In this document: positions 57,394 to 64,000 of the stretch, one piece after another
How positions within the stretch are numbered: position 1 is the stretch's first letter
Layout: the number at the start of each line of letters is the position of its first letter
Translations under genes and position numbers: made by a program
The notes under the pieces: model-generated
Databases searched by the model: none
Told to the model about the DNA's origin: nothing
The model's input: the letters and a program-made list of their open reading frames with translations, nothing else
Origin: Daphnia carinata
Taxonomy: Eukaryota; Arthropoda; Branchiopoda; Diplostraca; Daphniidae
Assembly (NCBI RefSeq): GCF_022539665.2
Contig: NC_081337.1
Coordinates: 2,022,679-2,086,678 of the forward strand
Reading direction: 5' to 3'
Length of the DNA stretch: 64,000 nt

Positions 57394-57922
57394 TCAAATT
57401 ACGCGGCCGTCGGCCGAGCTCATACAGCATAGCGGCCACCTGGATGGCGAAGAAGTACAACGTTATTGTGGAAGCGTCACGAGAATTTGTTTAGAAATCG
57501 AGTCAAGAAACGGCTAAATTATTCAGCATCGGGGAAGATGAATTGGACACCGATGCCACAGCTACCCCACGAGAAGAGAAAAGAAGAGATTTGCCGCAAT
57601 CCGTCTGGTTTTAGTGACGCAGGGAAGACATTTACTGACAAAAAAACAAATTGATTTACGATCCACTTGAATTTTTTTTTTAGTTGGGCAGAATCAAATT
57701 TTACCTGAATTAGCACCTGGAGTTTGGAGAGCGAACGATTTCCAGTTAAACACTTCACTGGGCCAACGCTCGTTACCTTATCGTGTTATGACCAGTAGGC
57801 CATGGGAGGGATGCGGATTGGCATTCCGTTTGTGGATGGACTTCCAAACGACCAGCCGAGGCGAAAAAACAACATTGAGGCATTTCAGCGATGCATTCAC
57901 CAATCAGAGCTATATCACAGCC
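57394..57922 (+). pseudogene. Gene X fragment, copy 2
   Basis: Starts at the same ATTACGCGGCCGTCGGCCGA edge as copy 1, then WMAKKYNVIVEASREFV with TAG replacing the next codon, and block 2 reads RANDFQLNTSLGQRSLPYR, CGLAFRLWMDFQTTSRGE. It ends at ATTCACCAATCAGAGCTATA, where module M copy 2 begins. The stop in block 1 and its frame shift relative to block 2 show it is dead. Confidence 0.55.
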
Positions 57923-58705
57923 GTTGTGCGTCGAGGAAAAGTTAAGTGAAAAAATCGGGCAATTTTTATTTATTTATTTAATTTTTATGTATTATTATTA
58001 TCATTTATTCTTATTTCTTGCTTTTTGCGGTTCTGTTTTAACTTAAACGCATGAATTGTGTGATTGAAATAAACCAGGAAGCTTTCAAAGTGTATATCCT
58101 TATAAGTTACCCCCTTCTGTTACACAATTTACCCCTTTTATACATATTTCTTGAGCTTTAGAGAATAAAAATATTTTCTCCTATTAAAAATTCATGTTGT
58201 TAATATAGTTCATTATTTGTTTTATCGATTTTTAGTTAATTGCTCATTTTAAAGCAACAAAATGGTTGAAAAGCGGCAACGTGCAGCAGCGAAATTACGG
58301 GTGATAACTACCTGTATAAAGGAGATGCCTGTAACACCAAGCGTTGGGGTGGATGGAACTAGTGGCGCCATCCACGGCCAATGAAGGTGTCACGGCGTAT
58401 TGAGCCGTGAATGTCCCCCATACCCCTGGGGTCATGCCTGCTATACGCAAGCCACCTTACATTGAAGGCTATATAAGATCCACACAGGTAAGTCTACTAA
58501 GGTAACATCCCATAAGGTAAGTAAGGTTCCCGAGGAGGGAACCCATTTTTTCCCCTGTGGATCCTATATGTAATTATTCCTCAACGTACGGTTATTTGAT
58601 ATTTAATGATAAGTAAACAACAGTGGTTGTTTGTTTACATTAAATGCATTATTAATGTTATATTATTTTCTATCGTTTTAAACATTATCGTTTCAGATAC
58701 ATTTG
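57923..58705 (+). repeat. Duplicated module M, full copy 2 with tandem hairpins
   Basis: Matches 44739-45503 almost base for base and adds the 5' start (CGTTGTGCGTCGAGGAAAAG) seen in the diverged copy at 43994. Hairpin 1 is at 58349-58375. Near its 3' end small deletions separate the copies (ATTATTAATGTT versus ATTATTCCCAAATGTT). It is cut off by the assembly gap. Confidence 0.85.
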
Positions 58706-58805
58706 NNNNNNNNNNNNNNNNNNNNNNNNNNNNNNNNNNNNNNNNNNNNNNNNNNNNNNNNNNNNNNNNNNNNNNNNNNNNNNNNNNNNNNNNNNNNNNN
58801 NNNNN
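58706..58805. other. Assembly gap (100 N)
   Basis: Exactly 100 N directly after module M copy 2. The gap may reflect a repeat-driven assembly break. Confidence 0.99.
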
Positions 58806-58839
58806 AGTGGTTAGTGCTTTAAATTCGCCAAGTTTCCAA

Positions 58840-60180
58840 AATATCTGACCAAATGGCGAAAAATTCAAAAATAAGGAAGATGAAATTTTTATGTAGTTTC
58901 CATAGAGTACATCCGTCAACCCAAAGTTGGTCAACATCATTACGATTATGCCATATGAATAAAAAGATGTTGAAAAGTATAACATGTGTCTTAGTACGTA
59001 GTCTGCTGTCCCAAATTAGTGTCATGGTAGCTTATGAAAAAACATAAGAAGGTAGAATGCTGATTAGATAAATATTGTGATATGATTTTCACAAAATATT
59101 CATCAACCATATAGAGAAAACTTAATAAATCTATTGTTACCAATATTGTTGATATTGCTTTAGTTTAAGGTGTTCTTAGTGATTTCAAAAATATCTCGCA
59201 AATAGGAAAATTTCAAAGTTAGGATAGATAAAATTGAATGTTGTGTCAATGCAGGTATAGATCAGCAACATCAGCGCTTAGAATTAGCGTCATGGGGGCT
59301 TATGTGAAACACATAAAAATTGCAATTACCGATTAATTGCATATTTTCACATGATTTCATAAAATATTCAACAACCCCTGAAGAGAAAAATTTATTATTG
59401 ATCCTAATATTATTGATATTGTAGTAGTGTATATCTTTAGTAATTTTTAAAATATCTCATAATAAAGGGAAAAATAAGAAAATGAGGAAAACGAAACTTA
59501 ACGCCTTTAGTGCCTTGACAGTATAGATACACTAACCTTTAGAATGGCAATCGACTTAGAACGTCTTACGACTATGCCATGGTTCACAGAAAATTATTAA
59601 AAAGCATAACATGTCTTTTTTATGTAGTCTGCTGTCCCAAATTAGCGTCACGGGAGATTATTAAAAAAATATAAGAATGACGATCACCAATTAGATAAAT
59701 ATTTTCATATGATTTTCCTAAAATATTTAACAGTCATGTAGAGAAATTTAAATGAATCTATTTATACCAGTGATGATATTGCTTTAGTTTAAGTTCTTAG
59801 TGATTTTAAATATTTCATCAAATACGAAAAAATTCAAAAATAAGGATTTACAGTATTTAGTATCCATACGGTATAGAACCACTAGACTTTTGGATTGCTA
59901 TTCAACATCTTACGATTATGCCATGGTGAGTGTAAAATTATTGAAAAGCATAACATGTCTTCTTGTATGTAGTCTGCTGTCCCAGAATTAGCGTCACGGG
60001 GGCTTATGTTAAAAACATGAGATTTAAATCATTGGTTAGATGAATATTGCCATATGATTTTCATAAAATATTTAACAGCCCTATGGAGAACATTTAAATG
60101 AATCTATTAATACGAAGATTTGTTGATATTGCGTTTGTTTAAAGTGTCTTTGGCGATTGTATAAAATCTCACAAAATAAG
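58840..60180 (+). repeat. Diverged tandem repeat, four units of about 270-360 bp
   Basis: Each unit contains GTCTGCTGTCCCAAATTAG or a relative (59001, 59627, 59972; a weaker one near 59270), then GCGTCAYGGGGGCTTATG, an AT stretch with GATAAATATTNTCATATGAT, and TATAGAGAAA…TTAATGAATCTAT. Units differ by many substitutions, so the array is old. Unrelated in sequence to the 268-bp satellite. No coding. Confidence 0.75.
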
Positions 60181-60902
60181 ATAAAAAATTGGGGGAAAAT
60201 AGATAGAAAATAGGCTAAAATCCGTCAGCAATTAAATGAATATTACATGTCTACGCTAGTAACAAATTTTAACGCATTGTTACGAAACAGTCGACGAAGC
60301 ATTCTTACGGCGATATTGGGTAGGATAGGGCAAGTTAAAAATATTTTTTTCGGTTTAAAATTTCGGACATTACGGCGTGTTTACGGGAAGTGCTTTTGCT
60401 TTTTTCTCGAAAATTTTCAATCACATTTTTTCGTTTTTACAGTGGAACCTATAACCTATTGGCTACTTAAAGAGCGAAGTGTTTAATACAATTTTAAAAA
60501 TCTATATTTTATGTTTTTGGGGTGAGTTTCAATCGCAAGTTACCAGGCCTGAAAAATGAAGTCTCGTTTTGACAGCTCATTGTTTTGGTTGTTGAAAACA
60601 TAAATTTCGCAATATTTTTCTATTGCACCCCCTTCGGTGTCTTAAGCTATTCGATTCAGAATTAAAAACTGAATCGAATGAATAAAGTATTTTGAAAAAA
60701 TAAGACTGTCCAGAATTAGCAGAAATGTCCAATGAATTGGGTTTTTGTCCCAAATTAGCAGATCGGCTTTACACACATTCTCCATAAGAAAGGCTGTTAG
60801 CCCAAACGCTGTCCCCAATTCGCTCTTTTACCCTAGAGTGTTTCCCAGATGCTAAATGCTATGTTAAAACTTGACAAATTTGCGTATCGTGTTCTTGTTA
60901 TA
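60181..60902. other. No recognised gene; clustered TGTCC(C)NAATTAGC motifs
   Basis: Frame 60247-60486 has no family resemblance. CTGTCCAGAATTAGC (60706), TGTCCCAAATTAGC (60746) and CTGTCCCCAATTCGC (60809) echo the anchor of the preceding tandem repeat. Confidence 0.5.
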
Positions 60903-60910
60903 CTGCTCGG
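60903..60910 (+). repeat. hAT target-site duplication, left
   Basis: CTGCTCGG, identical to 61414-61421. Confidence 0.9.
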
Positions 60911-61413
60911 CAGGGTTAGAAGCGATAACTTGAAGAAAGTATCGGTATCACGGTACCGATACTTCATTTTTCGAAAAATATATCGCGATAATATTTTCAA
61001 GTATTGCACGCGTTACAGATACCGTACTTATAATTTACAAACGCCATTAAGGAGTAAAATTTATTGCTAAAAAAATTTCAATAGATGGCGTTAATCTAAA
61101 TTTTTAGACGTTACCGTTTATTGGGACATTGTTTTATCAGTTTACCCAACAATAAATATAGCAAAAGTTAACCTTCGCATTTGTTTTATTGTTTTTTTTT
61201 TCTTTTAACATTTTTCAAAATTTGTATCGGAAAGACGATTCCGCGTTGCGCGGAAAATATTTCTAGAACTAGAACATTCTAGGGCTATCGTAGAGCCAGC
61301 TGTTGCAGAAATTGTAGTAATATTTTTGCTCCTAGATGGCGCTTTATGTTAGAAGTATCGTACTGATACCAGTAGTATCGCGATACTTTTGATATCGCGA
61401 TAGTCCAACCCTG
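60911..61413 (+). mobile_element. hAT-superfamily MITE, complete, 503 bp
   Basis: The ends are inverted: CAGGGTTAGA at the left, and the complement of the right end reads CAGGGTTGGAC. They are flanked by perfect 8-bp duplications CTGCTCGG, the hAT signature. Near each end are clustered palindromic words (GTATCGGTATCACGGTACCG left; TATCGCGATACTTTTGATAT right), a likely transposase-binding array. There is no transposase frame, so it is mobilised in trans. The intact target duplication implies a fairly recent insertion. Confidence 0.93.
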
Positions 61414-61421
61414 CTGCTCGG
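61414..61421 (+). repeat. hAT target-site duplication, right
   Basis: CTGCTCGG, identical to 60903-60910. Confidence 0.9.
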
Positions 61422-61617
61422 TTATTTAGGTTATGCAGAGATTTGCCTCGAACCAACTGAAATTGTACCAACCCACTTAGTTTATAGTGTAACGAAGTCA
61501 TAAAAATCCAACATTTAATTATATTTTATCTTCATTGTTTGTTTTCTTTATATTAAAATTATATATGTCTGTTATGCATTATATTTAAAGTATACATTAT
61601 AAATATAGTAATTCAAG

Positions 61618-62350
61618 TGTCATTGGCATTTCCCTGAATTCTATATTTATATTATACTTTACATCCTGCTTATTGCTGAATTCTATTTTATATTATACTT
61701 TACATCCTGCTGATTGCTGATTGGATGAGCCTCATGCGTAGAACATCGCGCCATACATTTCCATGAATATGAAATGTTGCGACGTGAGATATTCAATAAC
61801 TTATATCCGGAGCTCATCTGTCGGAAATGCTATGTTTCCCTCAAACATGTAAAACGTATAAAGGATGCCCTTTTTGTTCCAAAAGTTAGTTCTACACTTT
61901 TACAGTTCTTCAATTCTCTCCTGCTCCAGTTCTAGTTCCAGTTCTAGTTTTTCATCTTTAGTGCTACCAGTGTTGTTTAATTCTTCAAATATAGTGAGTT
62001 TAATTCGTTCTTATTCAATAATTATTGTGAGTGCTTTTCATCGCTTCTTGTGCGACCGACAAGCCCGGTTTCCACTTATCTTTCGCTTCCAACGTTTAAG
62101 TTCCAAATAACATCTTTATTTCATCTTCGCCACGACGGTGACGGTAAGACTAAATTCGTATGACTCCATTTTTGTATTTCTGTTTCCTATTTTTATACCC
62201 CATATCTGTGTAATTCTTTTATTATCTTTGGCCTATTATAATAAAATATATTCGGCATTGTGGTAAGGCCTTCCCGAGTTCATTTTCTAAATTACAATTT
62301 GTCTTAAATAACGTAAAGCCATTCTTTTTATTACTAAAGAATGCTTTACA
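61618..62350 (+). mobile_element. Candidate 5' LTR of an LTR retrotransposon
   Basis: Proposed as TGTCATTGG…CTTTACA, ending shortly before a primer-site-like TGGCAGCGATC. It contains a TATA box (TATAAA, 61857-61862), a likely start region near 61890, and AATAAA at 62240-62245. A 42-base direct duplication lies at 61635-61717. The left boundary is chosen only because it begins TGT and is the least certain point; the partner LTR is outside the window. Confidence 0.5.
61635..61717 (+). repeat. 42-base direct duplication within the LTR
   Basis: TGAATTCTAT…TATTATACTTTACATCCTG occurs twice in succession with a few differences, just upstream of the promoter. It may be an enhancer-like tandem. Confidence 0.8.
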
Positions 62351-62356
62351 TAATAA

Positions 62357-62367
62357 TGGCAGCGATC
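62357..62367 (+). promoter_or_regulatory. Putative primer binding site
   Basis: TGGCAGCGATC lies six bases after the proposed LTR end and 17 bases before the gag ATG. It has the TGG start expected of a site complementary to tRNA-CCA; the tRNA is not identified. Confidence 0.45.
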
Positions 62368-62384
62368 TATCGAACTCACCCACA

Positions 62385-63732
62385 ATGACGGATAATATTT
62401 TTTCTAGTAGGCATAAACTTTCTCGCACACCTGTATCCGCTACTAAAGGTCCTATCGAGCCAGTTATTCAAATTGATGAAGGTGTAGCCAGAACTCTTAA
62501 TTTTGATAAAACTTCCACTTCAAATCTTGCTGGATCTGATAAGTTTACGGGTAATAAAACTTCGAGAAAAGCAACAGAAACTATTATGAAATCTGCCTCT
62601 CCTGTTTTGAAGCCTAGTGCAATTCCAAATAATCCCCAGCTAAGAAAGTTAAGATCGAACTCTGCGTATGAGTTGGTAAAGCCAGTAGACCTTTCAAACG
62701 TTCGCAAACCACGAGCCCAAAGTAAAGCTGATACCTCGACCGTAAGAAATTCTCCTTCCTTCATAGCCCAACTAGTAAACCGTCTTTCACCCAAGAAAAC
62801 CGTTTCCACAAACACTTCCCCAACAAACGCTTTTTTGAACAAGTCTCGGGTTTTTTGCAAAAAAGAAGACAACCATTGGAAGACCAGCTCAACGTCAACC
62901 TCCAGCACCTGTTCCAAGAGATCAAGAAGAAAGGGGACAGCATCTTCCAACTACCGAACAGCCAACTGCTACCGTTCCTGCTGCTAGCCATCAAGAGCCT
63001 TAAGGAGAGGGAGAAAGACTTCCAATCGAGCGACCCGAAAATCTGGGATCATCTTGTTGCGTTGATGCGCGACATTCAGAGGAATTACGACGCCGAAAAA
63101 TTAACACTGACGGATTGAAACAACCGAAGACACTTCTGAAGTATCTGACATCCATTCTGGAGGTGAAAGCCAGTGTACCGATCACGAAGAAGACGAAGAA
63201 GCAGACGGAGGAAATTGTGACGGAGCTCAAGGAAATTTTCACACGACACGCGAGACAGGTTCTGACTTGCCTAGACGGACAAATTTACAACATAATAGAA
63301 CTTCAAGTGGTCACACCAACAACAAAGCGAGAACTATTCGGCTTCGTTCCAAGACGGGACATCACCGACAGAGACGAGGACGGGAGATACGTGGAAATCA
63401 TCACCAAAGTGAGCGACACATCCCTTCATCTGGAAGAGATCTTGCTGGCGTCCCAACGAACGTTCCTGAAGGAAGTAGCCAACCTAGCGGCATACCTAGA
63501 GAAACTACAACTCATCAACAATTTGGAGGTACTACAGCCGGAAATCGTATTCCTTTTGGACAAACTGAACAATTTTCCGGAAGCCAACAACCCGTTCTTC
63601 GCACAGCAGGCGAGCGACATCAAGCCAATAATCACGCAAACGGAAAAAAAAATGAGACAATCGCTGACGTTCATACAAACGATACCAACGCAGCAACAAA
63701 GCACGCCAATCCAACAAACATCGCCGCTGTAG
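62385..63732 (+). CDS. LTR-retrotransposon Gag, split over three reading frames
   Basis: Frame 1 starts at the ATG 62385 (MTDNIFSSRHKLSRTPVSAT, Ser/Thr-rich) and stops at 62985-62987. At T TTT TTG (62831-62837) a -1 shift would enter a second open frame (FEQVSGFLQKRRQPLEDQLN … KIWDHLVALMRDIQ) ending TGA at 63116-63118. A third frame, open from 63004, gives a helical domain (LKYLTSILEVKASVPITKKT, RTFLKEVANLAAYLEKLQLI) to TAG at 63730-63732. Taken in order the three look like one Gag protein with a disordered N-terminus and helical capsid-like core. Either two -1 changes are mutations or assembly errors, or the first is programmed. The family (Ty3/gypsy-like or other) is not established. Confidence 0.6.
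63645..63651 (+). promoter_or_regulatory. Candidate -1 ribosomal frameshift site A AAA AAA
   Basis: In the third Gag frame the codons are GAA AAA AAA ATG, matching the X XXY YYZ rule. A -1 slip enters a frame that stays open to the window end, while Gag itself stops 27 codons later. That is the usual gag-pol arrangement. Confidence 0.55.
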
Positions 63733-64000
63733 GAAGCATTCCAAAGAGGAAACGGTCGCGCAGAAGAAACTATCATTTCAATCAGTCACAAACCCTACAC
63801 TGTCCTACGTACCCTCTACCCTGTCCTCGAGCCCGCCCACCCAGCCAATCGAATACAACGCAGGGGAATTTAAGGCAATTACGAACGACATTTCAGAACA
63901 CCCTCAGAATCACAGGGAAGAACGTTGAATTTTTAAGATTTGATCCAAACATGGCGGAATCTTGTTCTCCATCAAGAGCGGCCACGGTCGATGATTTGAA
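63651..64000 (+). CDS. Gag-Pol extension frame, runs off right edge
   Basis: After the slippery site the -1 frame is open for 116 codons to the edge, with a basic cluster (VGSIPKRKRSRRRNY) and later ITGKNVEFLRFDPNMAESCS. The frame is in fact open from about 63108, but the upstream part is low-complexity and T-poor, so openness there is weak evidence. No protease or reverse transcriptase motif is reached. It is inferred to be the start of the Pol side. Confidence 0.45.

Noticed and set aside
62468-62950. 160-codon minus-strand frame opposite gag, and the 116-codon one at 63426-63776
   Set aside because: They are antisense shadows favoured by base composition; the plus strand carries promoter, primer site and slippery sites in order.

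Overview
The window reads as heterochromatin-edge or repeat-rich DNA of an arthropod, most probably a cladoceran crustacean such as Daphnia. The grounds are spliced eukaryotic genes with short GT-AG introns, Dicer-1 class fragments, BEL/Pao, hAT, CACTG-type and LTR elements, and a Tyr/Thr-rich YYTTKAPE repeat protein family that I associate with Daphnia. The species is an inference. Three runs of exactly 100 N are assembly gaps, so distances across them are not real.

Left part (1-33371): the 5' end of a BEL/Pao retrotransposon on the minus strand (gag N-terminus 1-542, tRNA-Tyr-type primer site 590-601, candidate LTR 603-842) abuts a huge satellite array of about 268-bp monomers (843-33271, roughly 120 copies, broken by a gap). 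The array is divided into blocks of sequence variants, carries at least one seven-monomer higher-order duplication, and has decayed monomers near its ends.

Middle part (33372-48250): the 3' end of a YYTT-family gene is joined to a broken Dicer-1-type pseudogene that keeps helicase, dimerisation, platform and PAZ pieces but no RNase III domain. Next is a 3.9-kb DNA transposon with CACTG termini (36914-40824). It has no recognisable transposase but holds what looks like an intact nine-exon, 517-codon gene and a small zinc-finger gene. Then come an interspersed repeat with a SINE-like head, mosaic duplicated segments, an unidentified helical-repeat-like gene with clean phase-0 introns, and a second Dicer fragment joined head-on to that gene.

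Right part (48250-64000): a second copy of the interspersed repeat truncates a YYTT gene remnant, followed by two copies of an unidentified two-block gene fragment (gene X), a fuller but dead YYTT gene, a second copy of a 0.75-kb module with several perfect hairpins, a diverged tandem repeat, a complete hAT-type MITE with a perfect 8-bp target duplication, and the 5' end of an LTR retrotransposon whose gag is split over three frames and ends in a canonical A AAA AAA slippery site before a pol-side frame that runs off the window.

Few genes here are likely to act together. The organising theme is duplication and transposition: Dicer, YYTT, gene X and the hairpin module each occur in two or three shuffled copies. 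The two best candidates for functional protein genes are the transposon-borne 517-codon gene and the gene at 45592-46848.
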